Below, one piece after another: positions 25,301 through 35,419 of a stretch of 64,000 nucleotides of DNA. How positions within the stretch are numbered: position 1 is the first letter of the stretch; each line of letters begins with the position of its first letter. The notes beneath the pieces were generated by a model. The model saw only the letters and a program-made list of their open reading frames with translations. It was not told where the DNA came from and ran no database searches. Made by a program: the position numbers and the translations under genes. Origin of the DNA: Echinometra lucunter (taxonomy: Eukaryota; Echinodermata; Echinoidea; Camarodonta; Echinometridae); contig CM057158.1 of assembly GCA_029962745.1 (NCBI GenBank), forward strand, positions 4,006,438 through 4,070,437. Reading direction: 5' to 3'.

Positions 25301-28300
25301 GTGTAGTGGACCAGAGCTGTCATTGTTCTGTGGTGGAAGGAGACAAAATATTGGAACCAAATAACAACTAATGACATAATCTGAACTTATATTTTTTTCT
25401 CTATTTCCAATACACAACTGGAAAGAAAATACAAAAAGGAAAAGAAAACAGAAAAAAAGAACACTGTAATTCAAATAAGAACAAATAAACATACTAAGCT
25501 GATTGATAGATAACTAGCTGAGGTAATATACAAAAATTTTGCTCCTAAATGCAGAATTTCACATGATTGCAGGAAGGGTTTCCAATAAACCATTATGTTT
25601 TCAACATTTTAACCAGTTCGAGACTAAGTCCTGGAGTACTCGAGTACAAAACCCTTGAAATTTAACAGTGCGCAGATAAAAATGTTGACAACTCCGAGGG
25701 ATTAAGCTGGAAGTCAACAAAGTCAAATGAATCCTCACTTACTTGACTGCATAGAAAGGAACATTTTTACTTTGTGTGTCTTGTAGCATGGTATCAAACA
25801 TGTGAAAGAGTCCTTTGTAGAAAGGTCGCAGATGATTGGCAGATGTACTGACAATACAGCTTAATAGCAGACTGGAAAGCTGCATTAAAAGAAAACAAAT
25901 AAATTTCAAATTCTGGTGAAAAAAATGTATTATTGAATTCACCTTGACAATAGAAGGCATTCACTACAATATTTCTTAATCATTCCTTACATAACCATTT
26001 TAATCAGGGTATTAATACCAACCCTGGAACTAAGTAGCATATTTTGGACTGTAAATTCATATGCTGCTTGACAAGTAACCCAGTTTATAGTACATCACAA
26101 AATTTCTTTAGAAATTCTACAAGCTACCTTATACTTAGGAGTATAACCCTGTTTCCTTCCTACACACTAAAACATGTGATATTAAATAATTGATAATTTC
26201 TTCATTATCCTGTTGACTATGGAAGTATTTTGTTCCCATAGGCTTTATAAAGGGTCCACCTGGTTTCCACAGCCAATGGGTTAAGACAGATCATATCTGT
26301 TTCAATAACTGAAGCTGGGCTAAAGCCTTGTAATCATTTTATATGTAATACCAGCCTGTCTGAATTACAGGCTGATGGCTCTGTAAGGCTGATGGCTTTG
26401 AAGTTACACAAGTTACTTTTTAACCCTCTGACAACTGAATTCTCTCATTCTCATAGGCTTAATATGGGGGCCGCACACTTCTGGTAGCAAACAGGTTAAA
26501 ACCTACCTCTCTCTGTTGGGGATTGGGATTTGCTGCACCCTCCTGTATGTACTGTAGGATCTCTGGCCATTTCTGGTCGGCAAGCTCGTAGCGTGCAATT
26601 GCTGCTGCAAGCTGAGCTACACTATTACGAACAACTCTCCTAAAACATAGAAGCAGACAAGGGCAGATTCATAAGCAAAGCTTATCTTTTACTACTTTGG
26701 AATATAAGTGTACAAAAAACATCTCTGCAAATTTTAACAAAACTGGCCAATGAACAGGAAGGTCAAATCAAACTTTGATTTACAAGCATTCTTCTTCTAC
26801 CTCAATGACTGTAAATAACCTTCAAATCAAAAATATCATCCTTACTACAGCGTTAATCACAGAGAAATTCTAAACTGATGCCGAAAGAAAATTATTAATA
26901 ATTTTCTGGAGTGATTTCTTGACATGTATTTACTTTCTTTGATTATATTTTCTTCCATCATCTTCAACAACTATATCTCCTACACTTCCTTGTATATTCA
27001 TTCCAACAGCATTCTTAAAGTGTACCAATCATCTAAAAAAATAATTTGTGTATAGCTAGAATGTACAAAATTACTCTGAATAACTTTACCCAGCATTCTA
27101 GGGGTTACCGGGTATAAAGTTAAAAGAAAATAAACAAAAACATGAGACCATGATATGAAGATTTAATTGGCTGTTTGATTCCATAAATGCAATAATTTTT
27201 TTTAATTTTTAAAATTTTTTTCATATTTATTCACTGCAGTATAAAAAAAACACTGTACATGGCACCCTTGTGGCTGAATTGGGTACACTTTACATCAGTA
27301 AGTGACACAAGGGTACTATACAAAAGACAATAGTATTATAGTAATTCATGCCTGGGTGTACATGAATGTCGACTACCCTACTCACGAGTCACTAAATCAT
27401 GATACAATGTACCATTTTTTTAGAAGTTTTAAAGCCGATATTTTCAACACAGTATTGTGACATGGAACCCGTAAAATACAGAGCAAAGTTTCTTGGTGAT
27501 GGGTATACTTTAGATTTTTAATCTTAGAAAATATTTCACCCAACCTTTCACACAGGTTGAGGAAATACAGGCACATGCACTACATATATGTACATGATCA
27601 TCACTCTAAACTCCTCCTTCATATCTTATGAATCATCCTATTGTTGTTCATTGGGTTTTTAGAGTCATGTGATCATGCCTGGGAGGCTGGGACCAACATT
27701 TTATATTTCCGTTTGATGTATGGTTTCCAGGAACTAAACTAGGCATCTATGAAACATCACAGGAAACCTTTTCCTGCCAGAACAACATTAGATATGATCA
27801 AAAACCTCAACTTCTTGACAAAAGGTCATTATGAAATACAAAGCATGATGCAATACAGTATTCAACTGCATCAGAGAGTGTTTGGACCCATTTTTTTTTT
27901 TTTTTTAAAATTAAAAATCTTTCTACATAATAAGAAAAAATGTATCTAGGCCCTGTATTCATTATGATCAAATCTCAATCAAAAATACTTTATAAAACTA
28001 AAGAAGTTATGGCAGTGGTAATAAATTATCAGAAACCTGCTAACTACATAATATTCTCATTCCCATACTTTTAATAAAGGGGTCCATCCAGCTCTAGAGG
28101 CCAATAGGTTAATTAGTAGTACATGTAATGGATTACTCACTCATTTTCATGTTGCAAAACTTGCAATGAGATTTGTTTCAGGCTGAAAACAAGAAAACAT
28201 ATAGAAATTATTGGAATTGACTTAAGATTGGTAAATTTAAGACATTTGTGATAACCTAAAGAATATGAAATGCTTTTAACAACTTCTTTTTTTTCCACTG

Positions 28301-31300
28301 ATTAAATAAACCAAAAGCTGTTTTGACACATATGACAACCCCACTTTGCTCTTTTACTGAATCACCATTTTAACTATAAAATATAATTTTTTTAAAAGCA
28401 ATAAATAATTATAACATTTTACAAATGATTATGGTTTGGTTACTATACTATAGAGCATTAAAAGAAAAAATTAGAAATTACATGATATCATCTTTATTAG
28501 ATTTCAATTATCAATAGCAAAGTGAATTGAAGGCAGGATACTTGGAACATGGAAAAGACCCAATGAAATTCAACTTCAAGTGTAATTCATTACATAATCC
28601 TGAATGGTCACACTATCGATTAATTATCTATCATCAAACATAATAGGTCAATATCTTTGAGTAAAAAAAACTGTTTCCAAGTACCGTAAAATGCAGTGTA
28701 CATGTAAGGCACACATTTTCCAAGATTTTTTTTTCTTTAAATCTGTGAAGTCCTTGTAGAAAAATGCTATAACATCAAATCAAATTGTGTCTTGAAAATT
28801 TAAAAAAATGGTCGTAATCAGGTCAGACCATCTTTTAAGAATTAAGCAAGCAAACAGAGATATTCCACTAACATGACAAAATAAACAAAATTCACATAAC
28901 GATAAGAACAATTGCATCACATCATCTTCAAGAGTTACTAGATGTAAACAAAATGTGAATGATTTGATTTACCTGACACAATTATTCTATGTCTAACAAT
29001 AGAAATAATTGTGTCTTATTGTCTTAAAGAGTTACAAGACACAAACAGAATAAAAATCAATATACTTGCACTACCTACGGGTGGCTTATTTCTTGTCTCT
29101 ATAAGACGCACCAAGACTTTTTAATATCTGGAGTGGAAAAAAGTGTACCTTATACACAGATTTTTACGGTATTAGCCAGATGTTACTGGGTGAATTTCTG
29201 GAAAGCATATTTGACTCCATAATCAGGACATCCTACCTATTGTGGAAATCTGGAGAAAATTTCTTCCATCTTCGGACCAGCCGCCTAAGTAGCACAGCTG
29301 CAAATTGTCGAACCTAGTGCCCCCGCAAGAGAAAACAAGAGAGGAAAAAGGGGTAGGATAGGGAGGGGAAAACAAAAGCTGTCTGGTGAGTAATAAACCC
29401 ACATGCAACCCATTAACAGCCTAATTCTCTGCACTTGGCTTCTGGGGCTTTTTTGTAACGGGTGATTAATGTCACTTTGAGAGGTTGTCAGAAAACATTT
29501 CCATTAGAGTTATGACTCAAACAGACTACCACATACCTAACCACAATTCTCCCCTTGTGTATACTGGCACCAGAAACTATTGGGCATGTAACAATGAATC
29601 TGAAACTAAGATTTACAGTTGTTTCCAACTGCAACTCACCATTAATTTCTACCATTTCTCAGAAACAATTTTCATAACACATATCTTATCATGCTTTTCA
29701 TAGAAATGATATTGTCTCTTTTGATCTTTAATATACAGAAATACAGTTGCAAACTCAAGTTGCTGACAAAATAATAAAGACTGAACATGTATGTATTCTG
29801 CACATTACTATATTTAATATGCTGATCAAGTGTCAGATGTCCAAGCATGAAAGGCAATGAGCATTATGTTAATATTTGGATTAACACTGATTTGCAGCAT
29901 ACAAAGTACAGTAAATTTGCATTAGTGACCACCTGTATAGAAAAACCCACTCTCAATAAAGACCACAGATTTTGTTTCCCTTCAATATTTTTCCCACTGA
30001 ATCATGCAGAAACCTATCCATAGAGACCGTCTGCTTATAACACTGCTTTTCTGGTCTCCCTATAGTGGTCTTTATACAGGTTTCACTGCATATTAAGTGA
30101 ACTATAAATAAAATATAGACTTTTCCTTCCACTGCAAAAAATTATTCCTCACATACATATCAGAAGAGTGAATGAAATTTGCTTAAAGAAGCATAATTTT
30201 TCTTGATTTTTATTTTCAAGTTAGGATATTATTTCGAAAAAATAAATGCTGGATTACACAGAAAAGTTTAATGGAAATATGACTACAATTAAGAGAGATT
30301 GGAGTCACATGTACAGAGCAGTCATAAAAACCTCATATTATGAATCATACTAATTCAACAGAACAGTTTACGACACTTGGAATCATGTAAGCATGTCATT
30401 TTATGACAGAAACCCTGATAATTTGTTCAGGACAACTATCTGTGTGCAAACTCCCAGGGGAGGACATGGCAAATGGGTCAATGTGAGGGAGGGGAAAACA
30501 CTGCTTAATCAGATTCATGCCACTCCAACAAAACTTTATGAAGTCATCACAAATAAGGGTTTTGCATCCTGCCTAGCAGAGTTCAGACAGCTTAAAGGTA
30601 AAGTCATAGTTAGGAATACTATTAGACCTCTGATCAGAAAGGCATTGAGCTTGTGATAATCCTTTAATTACAACAGCCCTTAATCTCTTTTCTCTTTTCT
30701 CTCAAAAACAAGTGAATTGTTCATTAAATACAGTTGGCAGATTAGACTGCAAAGGGATAATTTAGTGCCTTCTACCTGAGAAAGCTACTAGTAGTCCAGC
30801 CAATAAAACCATTACGTACTCTCTATTTCAATCTTGATCAAGATCTTTTCTGCTATTCAACTATCAACTTAATGACAGATGTAAAATGTTAACATTGTAG
30901 AATGTTAAAAGATTTTAATGACTTGGTGACAAGATCTTCTGACTTTATTAATCACAGTAATCAGTTCTAAAAAGACAATATCAAGAAGAGAAACTCTTTT
31001 GGTTCATAATATGAAAGGCCAACCAAAGGATTCTAAAAATGTATTAACTTCTTTCTTTCAATTTTTGTTCGCAAATGCCACTTTTAAATGACTGGGGAGT
31101 ACAATGTAGCATGAAAGATTAATGTTTTCCCTTTAAATCTGGGTGCACTTCACCTGTCTGTACAGGTCTTGCGGGTAAGACAGGAAGAAAGGCGGAAGGG
31201 AGGGAGAAGGTTAGTGGAGGGCTAAACGATACCTGTGGGTTTGCAGAAGTCGTGAGAACAGAACATAGCCCTGGCACAACTCCAGGGTTCTTCAGTGCTT

Positions 31301-31882
31301 GCTTCAGTTCCTCAGTGCCCTACATTGGAGGAGGGGAGGGGCGAGGACAGGAGGAGGAGGAAGAGGAGGCAGGAGGAATTGAGATAGAGAGGATGAGAGG
31401 ATGAAGATGAAGAAGAGAAAAGGGGAGGAGTGGAGAGGAAAGGAGAAGGAGAAAATGGGGATGAAGAGGGGGGATAAACAACAGCAGTGGAAAAAGAAAT
31501 AGTGCATGCATATGAAGAGGACAGAAGAAAAGAAAATGTCAAGGGAGATTGAAAGTGGAAGGACTTGGTGGAGAAAGGAGAGAGGACAGAGGAGGTAGAT
31601 GGAGACAGGAAATGGAGTTGGAGAAATGTGTATCAGAAAACAGAGAAAGAGAATGAGAAGAGAAAAACAGAGAGTAGACAGAGAGATAGAAAAAAAAAGG
31701 GGAAGAGAAAATGCATTAGGAGAGAAAAAAAAGGAAGGGCGAATATAAAAGAAATTCAAAAACAAGGGAAGGCGAGGAAGAGCAAAAGTGGAGATGTGAT
31801 AGAGAAAAATGGATACAGTTGGGCCAATGATCATGGGTAGAAAATGGAGAATGGGAGACGGAGCCAGAGAAAGAAACAGAGA

Positions 31883-31949
<67 letters not shown>

Positions 31950-34900
31950 TGTGTGTGCGCATAAAAAACGGAATGTAGGAAAAAATAACGAAAATAAAGG
32001 ATGGCATGGAAAATCCCAAAATGAGAAGAGGAAAGAGACAGATTGACAGATGAGGGGTAAAATGAGACAGCAAATAGATGGAAGATTAAAAGCAAAATAA
32101 AAATACATTACTACTGTAAATGAAATGGGGCACTGGGTGAAACATGGATGAATAAAGAAATCATGTATGTTTTACTTGCTGCTATATAGAGTGGCAAAAT
32201 AGAAGAATAATTTTTAGTGAAATAATTCAAAAAATGTATATGTACCTACACGTGTATATTTTGGATTTTTATAAACAGAAGTCAGAAGTCATCAATAAAA
32301 GTTTAAAAAGGTATATTCTACAGATGACTTAAACTTGATGTCAGACCAATTGACCCCCTAAAAATCAAAGCAGGGAAATGGACAGAACAAAGGAATGATT
32401 CAAATCAAACCCAAATGCATTATTTTGTGTGTAAACATTTCTAATGAACAAAAACACAGCATACAAGTATGATGTTCTAACAATTTCAACTACATAACTG
32501 CCAACATAGCTTTATAACATCTAAAGATAAAGTGTCAAAAAGTATGTTCATCGTCATCATTATGTGTGACATTACAAATCACACATTGTTTTACAATTAA
32601 TACTAAAAGAAAGACTTTGATCTAAAAAACATACTCGATCCCATGGAAGCGGAGCAGCAAATGAGAGAACATCAAAATAAAAGTGTATATAATAATAATA
32701 TTGATGAAAGGTGATGGAGATAAGGGTATAAAGAAAAAGATTGTAAGAAAGGATGAGAAAAAATCTTGTCTGAGCTCTTGAGTGAAAAGTATGTTTTTTT
32801 TTAAATTCCACATCAAGCCAAATGAAAAACATTAATCACAAAAGTCATGAAAAACAGAATAAACATTTTGCACCACATATTTTGAGAAAAAAGCTTTCTT
32901 TTTCACACTTATTAACTTATTATGCAGACTCAGAAATTCTCATAGCAACAGGAGGTGAAGTAATTCTTTTCTATTTGAAAAAAATGATAATGAAGAAAAT
33001 GAGAAAGACAGAGTAAAGGATGCTAAACAAAACAGTATTCATTGTACCTTGAAAATATTTCATGAATATACTGTACACAGTAGCATCTAAGTCAACTGAT
33101 TTGTCAGACATGTCAATCATAAAGAAAGAAATTACAAGAAATTTGCAAAATAAAAGTTATCAAACAATATCTAACCCGTTTTCAATGCACGACCCACCAC
33201 CATCTCTGATACTCTGTAGGGATTGTACACTTACTAGGTCAATAAAAGTCATCATCCCGATCCCCTTGACATCTTCATCATGACCTCCATCATCATCATC
33301 ATCATCATCACCATCATCATAATCACTATAATCATCATCATCACCACTTTTATCATCATCTCCCCTTCCTCCTCCTTCTTCTTCTGTTTCTCCTCCTCAT
33401 TCTTCTTCTCCTTTTCCATCTCAATTTCCTCCTTCTTCTTCTCCTCCTTTTCTTCTTCTTCTTCTTCCTTTTTATTCTTCTTCTTCTCCTCCTCCTCCTC
33501 CTCCTCCTCCTTCTCCTTCTCTTCCTTCTTTTCCTTCTCCTCCTTCTTTTTCTTCATCATCTTCATCAATATCCTCTTCATCACCATCATCAACATGATC
33601 AAAGTTGTCATCATCATCATCATCATCATCATCATAGGCATTGGCCCGGCAGCTAAGTTAGAATCTTGGAAGTTGGCATAATTACTAAGTCTAAATTAGT
33701 AAGCTGTATATGCCATTCCAGCCTTAAAAATGGAAAAATTTTCAGAAATATTAATATTATAATAACTTAGTCTCTTAGACGACATCATTAATACTGAAAA
33801 TATAGCCTAGAATGTAGAAATCTAGAGTACAGGCTCTGGTGTGCAGCCACTTAAAGGGAATTTGCTGATTATATTTATCAATCAAAGACTCACACATAGT
33901 TCAATACCATCAATGCAGAGTCCAAATACTTGCTAATTAAATAGAAGGCAAACTTAAAATTATTGACCAATTATGTGGTCAGTAGTGTCCATTTTTCAAA
34001 ATGGTGTTAGGGGTCCTGTGTGCGGCTGCCCCTACCCCTGTGGGCAGCCACCTATCATTTGGCAAGCATTTAGCACCATATTTGTGACTAAATAAACATA
34101 ATCAATATTAAATTTCATACTTTACACACCAATACTTTATGAAAAGTAATAATATTCTGTAGAAACCCATGAAATCTGTCAAAAGTGATGATCTTATCAA
34201 ATGCCATGTCAAAAAAATGAAGGCAGATTATAATCTACAAAAACCTGCATTTTGTACACGTTTTACATGGGGTGGCAGCTCACCAGACCCATCTAGAAAA
34301 ATGGCTCTGGTGAGCGTCCACCCCCATGCAACTTTTTCTCTGGTGGTGTAAATAAGAATTTCTGCAGCAAAATATGGACCATTGACTTCATTTTCTTAAA
34401 TAAAAATCAAATCAGTTATCAAATTGAACAAATAAAGCTTATGTATTGACTTAAGTATGTCAAAGTTTCTTAACTTAAAAGTTAAGAAACTGCCATTTTT
34501 CCATCCTTGACTAATGCCATGGTGTCGATTTCTAATGATGTTGAGTGAGACTCATTTATGCTTACTGCTTTCACCGAGTATGTTTTTTGGTGCACTAGAC
34601 ATGCTAGAACCTACCTGAGACTGTCCAAGTTAATTTTTGAAGGGATATCAAAAATATTTTTTCATTTTTTAGTTTTTATTCACCACCGGCCGCTCACAGG
34701 GGAAGGCCGCCCACAGGAGCACATACTCTAGATCTAGACTAAAACATGTCCAAGCAATTATGAATCCAGCCAGAAAAAAAAAGAAAAAATTGATTTCATG
34801 TAAGTTAGCCAAACCGACTATATATAGTGAAATGTAGACGTGTGCCCCCCCCCCCCCTTTTTTTTTTCAATCCACCAAAAGTCACTTCACACACAACCTC

Positions 34901-35024
34901 TTGTTGACCGGTGCATCAAAAATGAAACTGAGTCTAATGGTAATGATCTTACCTGTTGTATTACCACATTGTCGGGCACCAGGAGTTTCAGTAGAATTCC
35001 CTCAAGTGCTGAGCCTGAAGACAT
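10308..35024 (-). CDS. IPO4: Importin-4, karyopherin-beta nuclear import receptor (25 coding exons, complete)
   Basis: Coding exons (minus strand, transcript order): 34953-35024, 31233-31319, 29237-29313, 28141-28182, 26507-26639, 25743-25879, 25285-25327, 24637-24804, 23587-23670, 22774-22923, 22243-22406, 21464-21714, 20909-21013, 19718-19843, 18865-18988, 18040-18151, 16442-16569, 15930-16007, 15436-15596, 14465-14658, 13771-13956, 12807-13015, 12042-12174, 11008-11182, 10308-10441. All have AG/GT borders, all phases join, and the sum is 1090 residues, close to the human length (about 1081). The start ATG has in-frame stops just upstream. The N-terminus (ALEGILLKLLVPD, then VRQFAAVLLRRLVRRW) is the importin-beta N-terminal, Ran-binding type region. 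The rest is HEAT repeats, including NAGLFALGQFSEHLQP, DPDLRRCTYNLFAS and SNAVFGLGVLAEHG. Three acidic loops lie at about residues 307-321, 649-665 and 817-832. The family (yeast Kap123) carries histones H3/H4, ribosomal proteins and other cargo through nuclear pores. The protein should shuttle between cytoplasm and nucleus. Several introns carry duplicated exon pieces, listed separately. Confidence 0.97.
10771..10812. repeat. (GAT)n-type microsatellite
   Basis: Interrupted GAT/GAC triplets in the last IPO4 intron. Confidence 0.7.
11614..12059 (-). repeat. 223-bp tandem duplication including the end of an IPO4 exon and its splice donor
   Basis: Copy 1 (11614-11836) and copy 2 (11837-12059) are direct repeats with one visible mismatch (ATATC versus ATATA). 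Copy 2 contains the last 18 coding bases of the IPO4 exon 12042-12174 and its donor, at about 12041. Copy 1 repeats both, so a second identical donor lies 223 bp further downstream, at about 11818. Use of the second donor would add 223 bases, which shifts the frame. The near identity implies a very recent duplication, or an assembly or haplotype artefact. Confidence 0.92.
13030..13380 (-). repeat. Decayed copies of the start of an IPO4 exon
   Basis: In the intron just upstream (minus strand) of exon 12807-13015, words from that exon and its acceptor recur: CCAGAGGCAAAGGA, TCTGATG, GGACAATTCTTTTT and GGAAGGAAGA. They appear at about 13036-13135 and 13300-13375, with a weaker trace near 13165-13195. 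All are broken by indels and have no usable frame. Confidence 0.6.
14090..14354 (-). mobile_element. SINE copy, body without a clear tRNA head
   Basis: It shares a body with the element at 17684-17960: the words GATTACAGCGCTCAAGCATTT, GATTCCTGCCAGGTA and ACCTCACC.GGGTTAAGTG in the same order and spacing (the first cited here in part). The end that carries the tRNA-like head in the other copy is truncated near GGCAGGGAATGAGACAGC. Confidence 0.6.
15240..15350 (-). pseudogene. Decayed duplicate of IPO4 exon 15436-15596
   Basis: The order of words CTGATTG.GATGA, GTCATATT.CCACAC, CAGCATA.CTGC, TGCCTTA and AGGGCA matches the real exon 15436-15596. Substitutions and small indels interrupt the match. 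The copy lies downstream of the real exon in transcript direction. It includes the equivalent of the donor end and has no intact frame. Confidence 0.6.
16128..16300 (+). mobile_element. Degenerate tRNA-derived SINE
   Basis: The words GGCTCTGTGCTAACGTGG (A-box like) and GGTTGCTGGTTCAAAAT (B-box like) sit at tRNA-like spacing. An AT-rich body follows, ending near CACTGTAATAGCTT. It lies within an IPO4 intron, antisense to the gene. Confidence 0.45.
16475..16982 (-). repeat. 95-bp tandem array built from the IPO4 exon 16442-16569
   Basis: The marker CTGGAGTAATAAG occurs at 16570, 16665, 16760, 16855 and 16950, exactly 95 bp apart. Each unit carries the acceptor AG, the first 20 codons of the exon (beginning PHFDEEESRVQS) and a stretch of intron. 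Only the copy nearest the downstream side continues into the full exon. The four extra copies differ by a few bases (AGACTG/AGATTG; GACGTC/GACATC/GATGTC). Each keeps an acceptor, and most have a GTATCC at the point where the exon sequence stops. Confidence 0.92.
17684..17960 (-). mobile_element. tRNA-derived SINE, full-length candidate
   Basis: Read on the minus strand, the right end is tRNA-like: GTGGTCTAGTGGATAAG (A box) and AGGGTCTGAATCCC (B box) at about 17892-17956. A GTC triplet sits where an anticodon would be. The conserved body is shared with 14090-14354. It has diverged too far to be a functional tRNA. It lies in an IPO4 intron in the same orientation as the gene. Confidence 0.7.
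19065..19145 (-). pseudogene. Decayed duplicate of part of IPO4 exon 18865-18988
   Basis: The words TTTCAGACCA.GTAGAA, ATGAAGTTCTCTCT, CAATCTTC.TTGCTAGAACTCCT match the exon about 170 bp away with deletions. It is upstream of the real exon in transcript direction and has no intact frame. Confidence 0.7.
19905..20226 (-). pseudogene. Two decayed duplicates of IPO4 exon 19718-19843
   Basis: Copy B (about 19905-20045) and copy C (about 20090-20226) repeat the exon's acceptor half with flanking intron (words GGAATTAAGATATTACAAT and ACCAAAATAGTT.AACAGAA), roughly 185-190 bp apart. Copy B keeps an acceptor-like TTTTAG, and its frame then reads GAAGNPA followed by a TGA stop. Copy C has more substitutions and has lost much of the exon sequence. 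Confidence 0.8.
21757..21975 (-). pseudogene. Decayed duplicate of part of IPO4 exon 21464-21714
   Basis: The words TGCAGTGCAAACAGGCC, CACAGGGTACGGATCACAGAT, CAAATGCTCTCTAGGAA.TG and TCAAGGTGCCT match the exon's first part with substitutions. A second short trace (GATATGCTCTGAGAA..AAC, CCTGCATTGT.TAC) follows at about 21930-21970. Neither copy preserves the frame. Confidence 0.75.
22011..22100. repeat. Perfect 31-bp inverted repeat with a 28-bp loop
   Basis: The left arm at 22011-22041 starts GGAGAGCTGCTGTGC and the right arm at 22070-22100 ends GCACAGCAGCTCTCC; the arms are fully complementary. Partial copies of CATTACTG.TAACATGAA flank the structure. It would fold into a strong hairpin in the IPO4 pre-mRNA. 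It may be a MITE remnant. Confidence 0.9.
23210..23290. repeat. ~80-bp dispersed repeat, copy 1
   Basis: Ends in TTAACC/ATTAAC. Internal words are CCTATTGGAACCAGG, CCTGTATTAA and GAATTCAGTAGTCAATG. It is a member of the family also seen at 26206, 26420, 28037, 41428 and 51788. Confidence 0.7.
23680..24015 (+). repeat. Polypurine tract (GGAGA-rich)
   Basis: About 330 bp is nearly all purine on the plus strand, just upstream (minus strand) of IPO4 exon 23587-23670. In the transcript it is therefore a very long polypyrimidine stretch before that exon's acceptor. Minus-strand open frames across it are Ser/Pro/Leu low complexity. Confidence 0.8.
26206..26284. repeat. ~80-bp dispersed repeat, copy 2
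   Basis: Shares CTGTTGACTA, CCCATAGGCTTTATAA.GGG and CCAATGGGTTAA with the other family members. It lies in an IPO4 intron. Confidence 0.6.
26420..26499. repeat. ~80-bp dispersed repeat, copy 3
   Basis: TTAACCCTCTGACAACTGAA at one end, CATAGGCTTAATATGGGGGC in the middle and CAGGTTAA at the other end. It lies about 140 bp from copy 2, in the same IPO4 intron and orientation. Confidence 0.7.
26640..31232. other. IPO4 introns 2-4, repeat-rich
   Basis: Apart from the exons at 28141-28182 and 29237-29313, no gene was seen. The stretch is AT-rich. It holds poly-A/T runs and a possible MITE at about 29933-30091, whose ends CCACCTGTATA and CCTGTATAAAGACCAC are partly inverted. It also holds an 87-codon plus-strand open frame at 30393-30656 with no recognised family. 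Confidence 0.5.
28037..28113. repeat. ~80-bp dispersed repeat, copy 4 (diverged)
   Basis: Shares CTCATTCCCATA.TTTAATA, GGGGTCCATCC and CCAATAGGTTAA with the family. The left end is eroded. Confidence 0.5.
31320..31960 (+). repeat. Polypurine tract with a (GA)n microsatellite
   Basis: About 640 bp of GGA/GAA/AGA-rich sequence includes a GATA stretch and an uninterrupted (GA)n array near 31896-31943. It abuts the acceptor of IPO4 exon 31233-31319, so in the pre-mRNA it is a long polypyrimidine stretch directly upstream of that exon. Long minus-strand frames here encode Ser/Leu/Phe low complexity and are not genes. Confidence 0.85.
31961..34952. other. Rest of IPO4 intron 1
   Basis: No exon was seen. 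It contains a triplet-rich tract at 33284-33640, a C-run and T-run near 34845-34868, and AT-rich DNA. Confidence 0.6.
33284..33640 (+). repeat. Compound (ATC)n/(TTC)n/(TCC)n triplet tract
   Basis: ATC repeats at both ends surround a TTC/TCC-rich core of about 200 bp. Both strands are open for about 130 codons purely because of the triplet repeats (Ile/Ser/Phe or Met/Glu/Lys). It is not a gene. Confidence 0.9.
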
Positions 35025-35419
35025 GTTTCCAGGATTTTACTATCTTGCTTCTGATCCCTGATTCACTTGGAGCTCCGCGAACAGACACAGTCATGCCAGA
35101 AAATTACCTCCTTCTTCAACCCTCCCACCGGCGACTGCCAATTTCCACAAAATGTAACAACGTGATACAGTACAATTGCAATGCAGAGAAATCCTGTGGT
35201 CGTAGTATAGCCTCTTTCTATGTTAATGATTTTGACAAGCATTCCCTTTGCTACACACAGGCAATATCTCTGTCAATAAAACAGCTGGAATAACAACTAA
35301 TTGTCGGCGGATCAAAGGTCATTAAGTCCACATGGTTGATGTTATTTTGACACTTACGGACTAAAGGAATAAAAAAATCATAATTATTTTCAAGCAGCGT
35401 CACACATGCTTTATCAAAC
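35025..35419. promoter_or_regulatory. Probable bidirectional promoter of IPO4 and HEATR3
   Basis: The two start codons face away from each other with 395 bp between them, so both 5' UTRs and both core promoters must fit here unless upstream exons exist. No TATA box was recognised. In-frame stops precede the IPO4 ATG closely. The HEATR3 ATG has a good context (AACATGGGG). Transcription start sites cannot be placed from sequence alone. Confidence 0.7.

Noticed and set aside
30393..30656. An 87-codon plus-strand frame with balanced composition inside an IPO4 intron
   Set aside because: No family recognised and no promoter or splice support; it could be chance or an old retroposon scrap. A protein search with a significant hit would reopen it.
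31304..32108. A 263-codon minus-strand frame rich in Ser, Leu, Phe and Pro
   Set aside because: It crosses the polypurine/(GA)n tract, overlaps the true IPO4 exon in another frame, and is low complexity.
33252..33681. Overlapping 130-codon frames on both strands (Ile/Ser/Phe and Met/Glu/Lys rich)
   Set aside because: Explained by the ATC/TTC/TCC triplet tract in IPO4 intron 1.
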